A DNA stretch of 64,000 bases from Caldimonas brevitalea (GTDB taxonomy: Bacteria > Pseudomonadota > Gammaproteobacteria > Burkholderiales > Burkholderiaceae_C): positions 4,030,001 to 4,094,000 of the forward strand of contig NZ_CP011371.1 of assembly GCF_001017435.1 (NCBI RefSeq). The letters run 5' to 3'. Shown here piece after piece: positions 17,914-26,798 of this stretch. Every line of letters starts with the position of its first letter. The first letter of the stretch is position 1. The notes under the pieces are model-generated. The model had not been told where the DNA came from and did not search any database. It worked only from the letters and a program-made list of their open reading frames with translations. A program made the position numbers and the translations under genes.

Positions 17914-19910
17914 GTCACCCGTCCTGCAAATCCGATCAAACGATTCAAATCGCGGTCTTGCTTCAGCGTCTGGAGGCGGCCTCGCCAGGCTCGGCGCTCC
18001 GCACTGCGCTGCGCCCACGCGACGGCGCATTGCAACAAGGTCCGCTGGGTCCTCCCCCGCAGCGTGGCGAGCAGATGCCGCACCAGTGCCGGCTGAGGCT
18101 CGAACACGCTGTCGTGCGCACAGACGACGGCGCGAGCCGAGCCGGGGTCGCCCTGACGGCCGCTGCGTCCGAACAGCTGCCGGTCGACGCGGGCCGACTC
18201 GTGGAACTCGGTCAGGATCACGTGCAACCCGCCCGCCGTTCGCGCCTCGGCGGTCGGCTTGATGTCGGTGCCCCGACCGGCCATGTTGGTCGCCACCGTG
18301 ATGCGACCCGCGCCACCGGCCTGCCCCACGATCTGCGCTTCGGCCGCGTCCTGGCGTGCATTGAGGACCACGTGCTCGACACCGCGACGCGTGAACTCGG
18401 CACTGATCTGCTCCGACGCTTCCACGCTGCGTGTCCCCACCAGCACCGGTTGCCCGAGGGCGGCCACCCGGCACGCCTCGTCGGCCACCGCCTGCCACTT
18501 CTGCTCGGCAGTGGCCGTGCAGACGGACGGCAGTTGCAGGCGCCGGTTGGCGCGGTTGGGGGGAATGGGCTTGACCCTCAGGCCGTAGACGGCCCACAGC
18601 TCGCGTGCCGACTCGGCCGCCGTGCCGGTCAGCCCGGCCAACAGGAAGTAGCGCCGGAAGAAGCCCTGGAAGGTCATCCGGGCCATGGTCTCGCGGCCCG
18701 AGGTCAGCTCCAGGCCCTCTTTGGCCTCGATCAGCTGGTGCAGCCCCTGCTCCCACGACCGATCGGCCATCACCCGCCCGCTCGACTCGTCGACGATCTG
18801 CACCTTGCCTTCGGCCAGGATGTAATGCTGATCCAGCGAGAACAGGTGCAGCGCGGTCAGCGCCTGCCGCAGCAGCAGCTCGCGCCAGGTGCGGGCCCGC
18901 CACACCGGCCGCACGCCGTCGGGCGGCAGGCCTGCCGCGTCCACCGCGGCGGGCAGCAGCTCGAGTTCGCGCGCCTTGCCGATGCGGAAGTGCACCTCCG
19001 GCTGCAGGCGGCGCGCCGTTTCGATCGCCCATGCCAACAGCGGCGCCTCGTACATCGCCGGCGCTTCGCGCGAAATGATCATGGGGGTGCGCGCCTCGTC
19101 GATCAACACGCTGTCGGCCTCGTCGACGATGGCGAAGTGCAAGGCCGGGATCAGCGGCGCTTGCTGCCCTGCAGCATCGGCCCCCGCTTCCAGCTGGCGC
19201 AACTGGCCCACACGGCTGGGCAGCACCCCGTGGCCGGCCAGCTTGTCTTTCAGGTAGTCGAACACCAACTCTTTGCCGCTGACGTAGCACACCGAGTGGG
19301 CATAGACGGCCCGGCGCTCGTCGGGCTCCATGCCGCCCTTGATGGCGGCGCCGGTGAGCCCGAAGAAGGCGAACAGCGGCATCATCTCTTCACAGTCGCG
19401 CTGCGCCAGGTAGTCGTTGGTGCTGATCACGTGCACCGCAGCGCCGGAGCCCGCCATCGCGGTGGCCGCCAGACCGGCCACCAGTGTCTTGCCCTCGCCC
19501 GTGCGCATCTCGGCCAGCCGGCCCTGGAACAACACGCGGGCACCGGCGAACTGCACCGGGTGAGGCCACATCTTCAAGGTGCGGCGGCTGGCCTCGCCGA
19601 CGCAGGCCAGCACGGCCGCCAGCAGCCGCTCTTCACCGGGGGCCTGCTTCAGGCGCGCCACTTCCAGCCGGTAGCGCTGCACCACGATGTCGTCCGGCTG
19701 GTCCCGCAGCTGCTGCGCGACGCCGGACACCACCTCGGCAAAACGCGCCACCGACCGCGCGCTCTCGCGCCGCGGCGGCAAGTAGCCGGGCAGGCCATGC
19801 AGGAAGTCTTCCACCGCATGGCGGCGCGGCGCGGCGCGTTCGTCGCGTTGTGTGTCGGCCCGCCGGAAACCCGGGCCGGCCAGGGCGCGGACCAAGGTGG
19901 GGTCAAACAT
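17910..19910 (-). CDS. SecA-like translocase ATPase, shortened
   Basis: This 666-residue protein is clearly of the SecA family. It has Walker A AEMRTGEGKTLVAG (Lys141), VDEADSVLIDEARTPMIIS (262-280), the IVDESSGRVM/GLHQLIEAKEGL block, GLTGTA (427-431), and MAGRGTDIK with ESARVDRQLFGRSGRQGD in the second nucleotide-binding half. Compared with ~900-residue housekeeping SecA, the cross-linking region is reduced. Almost everything after the second nucleotide-binding domain is missing, including the wing/two-helix-finger length and the C-terminal Cys-rich zinc tail. It overlaps the M50 gene by 8 bp and the adaptor gene by 4 bp. The ATPase motifs look intact, so it probably drives export of a dedicated substrate, as accessory SecA2 proteins do elsewhere. 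Confidence 0.85.
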   Translation of the reverse strand: MFDPTLVRALAGPGFRRADTQRDERAAPRRHAVEDFLHGLPGYLPPRRESARSVARFAEVVSGVAQQLRDQPDDIVVQRYRLEVARLKQAPGEERLLAAVLACVGEASRRTLKMWPHPVQFAGARVLFQGRLAEMRTGEGKTLVAGLAATAMAGSGAAVHVISTNDYLAQRDCEEMMPLFAFFGLTGAAIKGGMEPDERRAVYAHSVCYVSGKELVFDYLKDKLAGHGVLPSRVGQLRQLEAGADAAGQQAPLIPALHFAIVDEADSVLIDEARTPMIISREAPAMYEAPLLAWAIETARRLQPEVHFRIGKARELELLPAAVDAAGLPPDGVRPVWRARTWRELLLRQALTALHLFSLDQHYILAEGKVQIVDESSGRVMADRSWEQGLHQLIEAKEGLELTSGRETMARMTFQGFFRRYFLLAGLTGTAAESARELWAVYGLRVKPIPPNRANRRLQLPSVCTATAEQKWQAVADEACRVAALGQPVLVGTRSVEASEQISAEFTRRGVEHVVLNARQDAAEAQIVGQAGGAGRITVATNMAGRGTDIKPTAEARTAGGLHVILTEFHESARVDRQLFGRSGRQGDPGSARAVVCAHDSVFEPQPALVRHLLATLRGRTQRTLLQCAVAWAQRSAERRAWRGRLQTLKQDRDLNRLIGFAGRVT

Positions 19911-22065
19911 TCAAGCGCGCCAAGAAAAGCTGCCGCAGCCGCAGCGCCCATTGCCAGCCGAGCGGCGCCCAGCCGAGATCGAAACGCACATAGGCACGGT
20001 CGCCGAACACGGCGGTGGACGAGTGCCGCTCCAGCAGCACTTCGACGTCGAACACCCGGGCCAGACTGCGGGTGCCGCCCTGCTCCGCCGGGTCCACCGC
20101 AATCTCGCCACCTCCGGTGGTGCCGAGCGCGGGCGACACCAGGTCGGTCGCGCCCCCCGGCACCTGGCGCCGCACCGTGCCCGCCACTGAAGTGCGCATG
20201 GCGTGGGCGAAGCGCACGTCCACCCCTTGCACGCGCGAGCGGATCAGGTCCATGTCTTCCTGGGTCACCGCCGTACGAACCAACCGCGACGGCCCGGCGA
20301 CCACATAGCCCAGCACCTCACCTCGGCGCACGTGACGACCCACCAGCTCGGTGGGTGCCGCGGGGGTCCAGCGGCCTGCGGCCTGCGCGCGCACGTTCAG
20401 GGACTCGACCCGCCGCTGCATCTCGTCGAGCCGCGCTTGCTGCATCGCCAGTTCGGCGCGCAAGGCCTGCGCTTTCACCGGGTCGTCGACCTCCGCCTTG
20501 CGCAGTTGTGCCGCGGCGCGCTGCACGGTGCTATCGGCCACCGCATGCTCGGCCTGCAGGTCGAGACTGTCCAGGCTCATCAAGGCTTGCCGCGCCTCGA
20601 CACGCTGGCCGGCCTTGACCGGCGCGGCCGAGACCTGCCCGGGCGCTTCGGCGCGGACGATGGCCTCGTCGGGCAGCCACACCACGGCCTGGTGCACGGA
20701 ATAGAACGGCAAGGGCAGCAGCGCGACCCCCACCACCAGCAGCGCCAGCGCCGTCAGCGTGCGGCGCAGCGCCAGCTCGCGTCGACGCGCCAGGCCGGGG
20801 CTTTCGCGCAGGTGCTTCCAGCCCTTCCACAACGGCATCACGAAGGCCGTCCAGGCGCCGAACAGCGCCATCACCACGCCGAGGATCAGGTATTCGGAAG
20901 CGATGAACAGCACCAGGCCGATCGACACGCTAAGGCGATAGAACGGCGCCACCGCCCCGTAGAGCGCCAGCAGCCAGCGCTCGCCGGTCGACTCGACGGG
21001 CGGCTGCGCATCGGGCGAGTTGAAGGCATGGCGGTCGATCAGATAGGCCCAATATTGGGTGGCCCGCTGCGCCAGGTTGGGAACCTCCAACAGGTCGCAG
21101 AAGATGAAATAGCCGTCGTAGCGCATCAAGGGGTTGCCGTTGACGACCACCGTTGAGACGCCTGTGATCAGCAACACGTTGAAGGCGATGGCGCTGACCA
21201 GCCCCGACTCGCTCAACAGCCACACGTAGACGGCCAATGCGCCCAGCAGCAGCTCGGCCAGGATGCCGGCCGCGGCGACCGCGGCGCGGGCCCACTTGGA
21301 CGGGAAGCGATACGACGACGAGGCGTCCACATACGGCACCGGCGTGAACACCACGAACATCAGCCCGATCTCGCGCACCGTGCCGCCCCAGGCCTTGACC
21401 GCCATGCCATGCGCCCACTCGTGCACCGCTTTGACGAGCGGGTAGGTGAACCACAGCAGCGCGACGTTGCTGGCCGACAGCACGCGGTCCGACAGGTTCT
21501 CGGTCAGCGCGCTCCAGTGTTGCGCGGCGAGCACGGCCGCCGGTGTCACGATCAGCAGCCACAACGCCGCCATGCCCCAGGAGAACAGCGCACGGGCCAT
21601 GCCGGCATGGCGCTCGAACCAGGCGTCGGGGTACAGCAGCGGCAGCTTGAGGCTCATCGGGTTGAGCCACGACTGCTTGAGCTTGGCGCGTGTCTGCCGC
21701 TTGTAGCGGTCGAACACCTCGGCGGCGTCGGGCGCCACCTGGGTCTGCAGCAGGTCGTTGGCGTACAGCGACGACAGCAGCTGCACCAGCTCGTGCTGCG
21801 AGATGGCGGCCTGGTCGGCGCCGCCCTCGGGGTTCACCTGCTCGCAGGCGGCGTCCCACACCGCGTCCAGGTCGCGCGTGCCGTCCAGCAGTTGCAGCAC
21901 CCGCCACACCGAAGGCGTGACACGATGGAAGCGCTGCGTGACCGGGTCGGCCAACAACACCCAGGGCCGCCCGCGCAGCCGCCGGTGCAGCGGCTGCACC
22001 CCTTCGCGCAGCCGGGGGCGCAGGAAGCGCACGGCGTGCCAGTGCTCCGACAACAGCGTCTGCAT
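19903..22065 (-). CDS. PqqD-like + M50 site-2 protease + HlyD fusion protein
   Basis: This 720-residue inner-membrane protein joins three modules. Residues ~30-120 (LLADPVTQRFHRVTPSVWRVLQLL) resemble a PqqD-like winged helix, a fold that binds leader peptides. Several membrane helices follow, with the M50 zinc motif HEWAH (215-219) and the second metal-site block NGNPLMRYDGY (Asp317), both intact. After a further group of helices, the C-terminal ~270 residues hold a lipoyl-like barrel (VRAEAPGQVSAAPVKAGQRVEARQ) with coiled coil, as in HlyD adaptors. It could bind, clip and pass an exported protein. Its stop lies inside the SecA-like gene start. Confidence 0.85.
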   Translation of the reverse strand: MQTLLSEHWHAVRFLRPRLREGVQPLHRRLRGRPWVLLADPVTQRFHRVTPSVWRVLQLLDGTRDLDAVWDAACEQVNPEGGADQAAISQHELVQLLSSLYANDLLQTQVAPDAAEVFDRYKRQTRAKLKQSWLNPMSLKLPLLYPDAWFERHAGMARALFSWGMAALWLLIVTPAAVLAAQHWSALTENLSDRVLSASNVALLWFTYPLVKAVHEWAHGMAVKAWGGTVREIGLMFVVFTPVPYVDASSSYRFPSKWARAAVAAAGILAELLLGALAVYVWLLSESGLVSAIAFNVLLITGVSTVVVNGNPLMRYDGYFIFCDLLEVPNLAQRATQYWAYLIDRHAFNSPDAQPPVESTGERWLLALYGAVAPFYRLSVSIGLVLFIASEYLILGVVMALFGAWTAFVMPLWKGWKHLRESPGLARRRELALRRTLTALALLVVGVALLPLPFYSVHQAVVWLPDEAIVRAEAPGQVSAAPVKAGQRVEARQALMSLDSLDLQAEHAVADSTVQRAAAQLRKAEVDDPVKAQALRAELAMQQARLDEMQRRVESLNVRAQAAGRWTPAAPTELVGRHVRRGEVLGYVVAGPSRLVRTAVTQEDMDLIRSRVQGVDVRFAHAMRTSVAGTVRRQVPGGATDLVSPALGTTGGGEIAVDPAEQGGTRSLARVFDVEVLLERHSSTAVFGDRAYVRFDLGWAPLGWQWALRLRQLFLARLNV

Positions 22066-22076
22066 CGCTCAGCGCC

Positions 22077-23936
22077 TCACCACCACCAGCTCCACAGCTT
22101 CAGCCGCAGCCAGTCCAGCGTGGAGCGGGTCCACACGGTGAGCAGGTTGGCTTCACCGACGGTGATCTTGCCAACGCCCTGCATGCCGGGGCTGAGCGAC
22201 GGCGCTTGGGCGTCCCATGCGGCCTCGACCCGAAAGCCGTTGTTGCCGTCCTGCACGCTGGCCGTCGCGGTCACCGTGGCCACCTTGAAGGCATAGCTGT
22301 GCTGCGGCTGACCGGTGAGGCGCAGGGCGCCCAACTGCCCTGCCCGCACGCGGGCGATGTCCTTGTCCTGCACATGCAGCACAACCCGGAAACCGTCGGC
22401 CGCGGCGATCTCGAACATCTCTTTGCCCGTCTCGACCGGCCCACCGATCTGCTGCACCCAGTCGCCGCTGACCACCAGGCCGTCCATCGGTGCGGTCAGT
22501 GTGGCGCGCGCCAGCTTGGCCTCGACCAGCGCCAGCTGCGCCTCGGCCTGGCGCACTTCGGCCGAGGCCAACGCGACGGCCGGCGCGTCGTGCTCGGCCA
22601 TCGCCTGGCGCAGCTTGCCGGCGGCCTGGTCGCGTTCGCTCTGGTATTTGTTCTGCTCGAGCTTCAGGTCACGCTCGTCCAGCCGCGCCAGCACCTGGCC
22701 CTGGCGCACCCGGTCGCCGGGACGCACCAGTGCCTCGCGGACGAAACCGTCGAACGGCGACGTGACCAGCTGGCGCACGCGACCTTCGATGACGAGGTTG
22801 GCGGTGACACGGTCCGGCACCGGCCACAACAGCAGCGCGGCGAGCGCCAGCGTGATGGCCCCGGCCGCCGCTTTCCAGGTCAGGTGGCCGGGCTCGCGCA
22901 GCTTGCGCCAGGCGCCGCGGGACGCGTCGACGATGTGACGCGGCAGCGAGCGGCCGGCCTCGCGCCAATGGCGCAGCAGGGGCTCGCCGAGCCCGGCGCT
23001 GGCGCGCAGCACGGCCATCGCCGGTGCCGGCCACTCGCCACCGTCGCAGCGGGCGACCAGCACGGCCGAAGGTTCGCCGTTGTCCAGCAGCGGCAGCGCC
23101 CACCAGGGGCCTTGCTGCAGCTCGCGCATCTCGACCGCGGCGCGCAAGGCGATCTCGCTGCTCTCTTGCACTGCTGGCGAGGCTTTTTCGGCCCAGGCGG
23201 TGTCGGCGCCGACCCACCAATGCGGCACGCCGCGGCGCACCTCGAACAACGAGAGCGACAGCGAGAACCCCGCGGGCGCCTCGCTGCGCGCCCAGGCCGC
23301 GCTGCGATTGACCCACTCCTGCGCGGCAGCCCGCGCCTCGGTCTGCGAGGCCACGTGGCCGAGCAGCTCGAGCAGGCGTGCCGAATGGAGGTGCTTCGAG
23401 AAGGTCTGCGCCGACAGCGTGAGTTGCAACCAGCCGAGGGACAACAGCACCAGCTGCACGGTCCGCTCGTTGTGCGGGGGCGGCAGGCAGATGCCGATGG
23501 TGCCCGACGCGCCGCTGGGCAGCTGCAAACGGGTGGCCATCAACAGCTCTTGGCCGGTGGCGCCGGCCACTTTGACGAGGGCCACCGGGTTGTCGGGCGT
23601 GACACGTTCACGCAAGGCCGGCCAGGCCGCGACGAGTGCGGCCTCGGCGGGGGGGAAATCTTCGGTCCAAGCGGCATCGTCGCTGTGGAAGGCGGCCGCG
23701 CGGCACGGCATGCCGGCGGCGGCGAGGCGGGCGCGCCAGGCGGCTAGCAGGCGGGCCAGCTCGCTCGGCGGCGCGGCCGGCGGGGGCGCGTCAACGGGGG
23801 GCGCGGTTGGGCCAGCTTGCTGGGTGGTGGGGCCGGTCGGCGGCGCCGTGGGGCCGGAGGTTGCGGCGGTGTCACGCGGCGGCGTGTCGCTTGCCGTCGG
23901 CTGGGGGGCCTGGGCGGCTTGGGTTGCGGGGTTCAC
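22077..23936 (-). CDS. GAF-like/HlyD-family inner-membrane adaptor
   Basis: The 619-residue protein opens with a Pro/Thr-rich ~60-residue segment. A cytoplasmic region with GAF-like character follows (two halves around RLQLPSGASGTIGICLPPP and WALPLLDNGEPSAVLVARCD). There is one membrane helix near residue 360 (AGAITLALAALLLWPV), then a HlyD-type lipoyl and coiled-coil region (TSPFDGFVREALVRPGDRVRQ, TAPMDGLVVSGDWV). The start is GTG, overlapping the TolC-gene stop as GTGA. The M50 fusion gene starts 11 bp after its stop. It likely forms the inner-membrane/periplasm adaptor of the machine. Confidence 0.8.
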   Translation of the reverse strand: MNPATQAAQAPQPTASDTPPRDTAATSGPTAPPTGPTTQQAGPTAPPVDAPPPAAPPSELARLLAAWRARLAAAGMPCRAAAFHSDDAAWTEDFPPAEAALVAAWPALRERVTPDNPVALVKVAGATGQELLMATRLQLPSGASGTIGICLPPPHNERTVQLVLLSLGWLQLTLSAQTFSKHLHSARLLELLGHVASQTEARAAAQEWVNRSAAWARSEAPAGFSLSLSLFEVRRGVPHWWVGADTAWAEKASPAVQESSEIALRAAVEMRELQQGPWWALPLLDNGEPSAVLVARCDGGEWPAPAMAVLRASAGLGEPLLRHWREAGRSLPRHIVDASRGAWRKLREPGHLTWKAAAGAITLALAALLLWPVPDRVTANLVIEGRVRQLVTSPFDGFVREALVRPGDRVRQGQVLARLDERDLKLEQNKYQSERDQAAGKLRQAMAEHDAPAVALASAEVRQAEAQLALVEAKLARATLTAPMDGLVVSGDWVQQIGGPVETGKEMFEIAAADGFRVVLHVQDKDIARVRAGQLGALRLTGQPQHSYAFKVATVTATASVQDGNNGFRVEAAWDAQAPSLSPGMQGVGKITVGEANLLTVWTRSTLDWLRLKLWSWWW

Positions 23937-25348
23937 TGGCGCCCCTCTTTGGCACGCACGGGGGCGTCGGGCGGGGTGAGCAACGGCACCACCACCAGCA
24001 GCCCGTCCAGCTCAGCCAGATCGATTTCGCTGAGGCGACCGGCCATCGCCTTGAGCTTCAGGTACTGGGTCCACGCGTCGTACCGGGCACGCGACAGATC
24101 GCGCCGCGCTTCGAAGAGGCGCGTCTGTGCTTCCAGCACTTCGCTGTTGACTCGCATGCCCACCGCGTAGCCGCGCCGGTTGGCGCGCACCGCCGTCTCG
24201 TTGGACTGCACTGCGGCCTCGAAACCACGCGCCTGGCTGGCGGCGGACAGCGTGGCCGAGAAGGCTTCGCGCAGGTCCAGGCCCAGTTGCCGGCGGGCCG
24301 CGTCGACGTCGCTGCGCGCCTTGTCGCGCAGCGCTGCGGCTTCGCGCACCTTGGCATGGGTCGCGAAGCTCGCGAACAGCGGAATGTTGACGTTGACGCT
24401 GACCTGCGTGTGGTGGCCCTTACGGCCAAACAGCGTGGTGGGCGAGCCGTTGTCCTTGTTGCGCATGTAGCTGTAGTTCAAGTCGGCCGTCGGCGCGTGG
24501 CCGTACCACGCCTTGCGCACCTCGGCGTCGCCGGCCTCGAGTGCCTGGCGTGCCGCTTCGAGCTGGGCGTTGTAGGCCTGCGCATCGGCGATCCAGGCGG
24601 GCAGCGACAGCGGCTCCACGGCCGGCAGCCGTTCCCCGGTCAGGCCACGTTCCACCAGGCCGTCGACCCGCTGGCCCACCAACTCGTCGACGATCTGCTG
24701 CCGCAGGTCGAGTTCATACGACGCGGCGACCAGCTGGGCCGCGACCGTGTCGGCTTTGGCTTGCGCTTCGCGCACGTCGGTGACCGACACCGTGCCGACC
24801 TGGAAGCTGCGTTGCGCGGAGGCGAGTTGTTCGCTGGTGGCAACACGTTGGGCTTGCAGGAAGACCACTTCATCACGCGCCTTCAGCACGCCGAAGCAGG
24901 CCTCGACGAGCCGCTGCATCGCGTCGGTCTCGGCCTGCTGCAACTGCGCCTGGGCTTGTTCGAGCTGCGCGTGAGCCTGAGCGAGGCTGGGGTAGAGCGC
25001 GTCGCGTTTCAGCGGCTGGGTGAGTTGGGCGCCGTACTGCTTCGACTCGAGGTTGCGCTCGTCGTACTCTGGCGCTTCGCGGTAGTTGCCTCTGGACTTG
25101 GTGCCGGTGAGCGCGACGGTCGGCCCGAAGGCGGCGCGGGCTTGCACCACACGCTGCTCGGCGGCGCGGACCTGGGCTTGCGCGCCGGCGACGGCGGGGT
25201 CAACGGCAAGCGCCAGGCGGTAGAGCTGCGGCAACGGCTGCGCGACGACCGCGACGGGCAGCACCCACAGCAACGCTGCGCACAGACGTGCGATGCCGGC
25301 ACGAGTTGCCCCTCGGTGCAACGCGGCCAGCTGGCCACAAATCCCCAC
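23933..25348 (-). CDS. TolC-family outer-membrane channel
   Basis: The 471-residue protein has a signal peptide (ARLCAALLWVLPVAVVAQ) and two long helical halves typical of TolC/OEP proteins, for example SLAQAHAQLEQAQAQLQQAE and the second repeat ending NRRGYAVGMRVNSEVLEAQ. It should form the outer-membrane and periplasmic tunnel. The start is GTG, supported by a good ribosome site (GAGGGA, six bases upstream on the minus strand). It is the first gene of the five-gene operon, placed like the TolC partner of type I secretion systems, but no ABC transporter accompanies it. Confidence 0.88.
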   Translation of the reverse strand: MGICGQLAALHRGATRAGIARLCAALLWVLPVAVVAQPLPQLYRLALAVDPAVAGAQAQVRAAEQRVVQARAAFGPTVALTGTKSRGNYREAPEYDERNLESKQYGAQLTQPLKRDALYPSLAQAHAQLEQAQAQLQQAETDAMQRLVEACFGVLKARDEVVFLQAQRVATSEQLASAQRSFQVGTVSVTDVREAQAKADTVAAQLVAASYELDLRQQIVDELVGQRVDGLVERGLTGERLPAVEPLSLPAWIADAQAYNAQLEAARQALEAGDAEVRKAWYGHAPTADLNYSYMRNKDNGSPTTLFGRKGHHTQVSVNVNIPLFASFATHAKVREAAALRDKARSDVDAARRQLGLDLREAFSATLSAASQARGFEAAVQSNETAVRANRRGYAVGMRVNSEVLEAQTRLFEARRDLSRARYDAWTQYLKLKAMAGRLSEIDLAELDGLLVVVPLLTPPDAPVRAKEGRQ

Positions 25349-25821
25349 GACGATTCCCTCAGGCGGCGCTCGGCGGTGCCGGGCGCTGGTTTTTGGTTTG
25401 AGGTGGTCGGTCCACCGTTCGGATCAGGATCGATGGATCGAGACCGGGTTTGTTGACAGCGCGCGGGTGAAGATGCGGAGGGGTAGGACGAGCGTCTGCG
25501 CCTTAGCGGCTTGCCGGTCCGTATCCCTGTGCATTGCACCCTGGTGCGTGTCTCGCGGCGGAGTGTAGGGGGTGCGTATCTAGGTGTAACCCCCATGGGT
25601 GAGTGGGCGGGCGGTTATGACCGGCGAGGGTCCTTCAAAACCGTTCGGTCTCGTCCGACGGCGGTTCGTGATATTCGTCACGAAGTGGCGGTTCGAGAGG
25701 GAATAGAGGCGCCGATCACTGGCCCTACTCAGCGAACTAGAGGGTCGGCAACAGCCGAGCTGAGTAGACCCTCGCCCGTTCTGCTGACGGGGGAGCGAGA
25801 GCATGGCGCGGGCCCCTGGCG
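25349..25821. other. Intergenic region upstream of the export operon, with inverted repeats
   Basis: These 473 bp have no convincing gene. They must contain the promoter of the TolC operon and the end of the secreted-protein genes upstream. Visible structures are a 9-bp inverted repeat CTACTCAGC/GCTGAGTAG at 25725-25733 and 25759-25767, an overlapping 7-bp pair GAGGGTC/GACCCTC at 25740-25746 and 25767-25773, and a short hairpin near 25537. The two inverted repeats are mutually exclusive, so they could be an operator or alternative RNA structures. No clear -35/-10 was identified. Confidence 0.35.
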
Positions 25822-26244
25822 TCAGTTTTTGACGCCGTCGTGATAGGTGAACACGTCGGGGATGTGTTTCCCGCAGCCCGTGGTGCACCTCAAATACTTG
25901 CGGGCGACGCTGTCCTTCTTTTCTATGAAGTACCCTTTGTAAGTCGCCGAGCCCAATGGGGACTCTTTTGAGCACGTCATGGCGAATGCATTGACCGTGC
26001 AGTGACTGTCCATGAATCTTTCCTGCTGCCGTCGCGTCGCTGAAGACAAAACGGCAACCGTCGGGTTTTCTGTCGCGTAAAACCCACCCGGCACCTGAAC
26101 AGAATTGCCGCTGTCCATGACGATCCTGAATCTCACGCCCGTCTTACTGGTGCCTACATAGTCACCCGGAGTCTCTGCGGCAGCATGGCCGCATAGCACA
26201 AACAGGAGATACGCGGCGTAGCGGTTGATCGTTGGCTTCGGCAT
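25822..26244 (-). CDS. Small secreted protein of unknown function
   Basis: The 140-residue product starts with a signal peptide (INRYAAYLLFVLCGHAAA) at the ATG at 26244. The mature part contains several cysteines (SHCTVNAFAMTC, RCTTGCGKH) that could form disulfides. The longer open frame upstream of this ATG is low-complexity and was not used. I do not recognise a family. It is the nearest gene upstream of the TolC operon, on the same strand, but the 473-bp gap argues against co-transcription. Confidence 0.55.
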   Translation of the reverse strand: MPKPTINRYAAYLLFVLCGHAAAETPGDYVGTSKTGVRFRIVMDSGNSVQVPGGFYATENPTVAVLSSATRRQQERFMDSHCTVNAFAMTCSKESPLGSATYKGYFIEKKDSVARKYLRCTTGCGKHIPDVFTYHDGVKN

Positions 26245-26329
26245 AGAAACGTCAATAGGGGGATGGGGGGGAACGGCAGCGCAGGGGGCCCCTCCCCACC
26301 GTTGCCAAACTAGCATTCCTCGGGCTCTT

Positions 26330-26761
26330 CTACGAAAAGAAGAGGTACGCGCTTCGGCTCGCAACCCCGTATGCACTCGTAGATTTTGGCCCCTCTGCCG
26401 CAGGCGTGCGGTGCTCGGTGCTGAAACGAACCCGATAGTAGGCGGCAGCCAAAGGAGAAGCCACACCGCGCGAGCAGTCGATGAACTTGCCTGCGAACAG
26501 TGCAGCCATATCTCCACATTCGCCCTCGAACGAAACGACGGAGACGATCTCGTCCGTACGGTGACCGGCCGCGTCGTTTTTGAAGACATAGATGCCGTCG
26601 TATAGGTAAACCGTCTGCCCCGTCCTGTTCGTGCCCCAAGCCCCGCCGGAGCCGCCAGCGTAGACGTGTGGAGGAACCATGGCGAGCAGGAGAAGCGGAA
26701 CGAGCAAAGCTTGTTTCGCAAGGCCACAGCCGTCGGGCGCGGCCACACTGATGGTGGCCAG
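26330..26761 (-). CDS. Small secreted protein of unknown function
   Basis: This 143-residue protein is predicted from the ATG at 26761, which precedes a signal-like stretch (LAKQALLVPLLLLAMVPPHVYA). The mature region starts Gly-rich (GGSGGAWG) and has two cysteines (GECGDM, DCSRG). The open frame continues upstream to 26878 and would overlap the next gene, so the shorter form is preferred. No family recognised. Together with its neighbours it forms a run of small secreted proteins between the giant gene and the export operon. Confidence 0.45.
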   Translation of the reverse strand: MATISVAAPDGCGLAKQALLVPLLLLAMVPPHVYAGGSGGAWGTNRTGQTVYLYDGIYVFKNDAAGHRTDEIVSVVSFEGECGDMAALFAGKFIDCSRGVASPLAAAYYRVRFSTEHRTPAAEGPKSTSAYGVASRSAYLFFS

Positions 26762-26798
26762 CATCGAGAAGGCGTGGTCCGTCACCCGCACGAGAGCC

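Noticed and set aside
17071..25348. Export operon as a conventional RND or ABC efflux system
   Set aside because: No RND permease and no ABC ATPase is encoded; the only ATPase has SecA motifs, and one adaptor is fused to an M50 protease.
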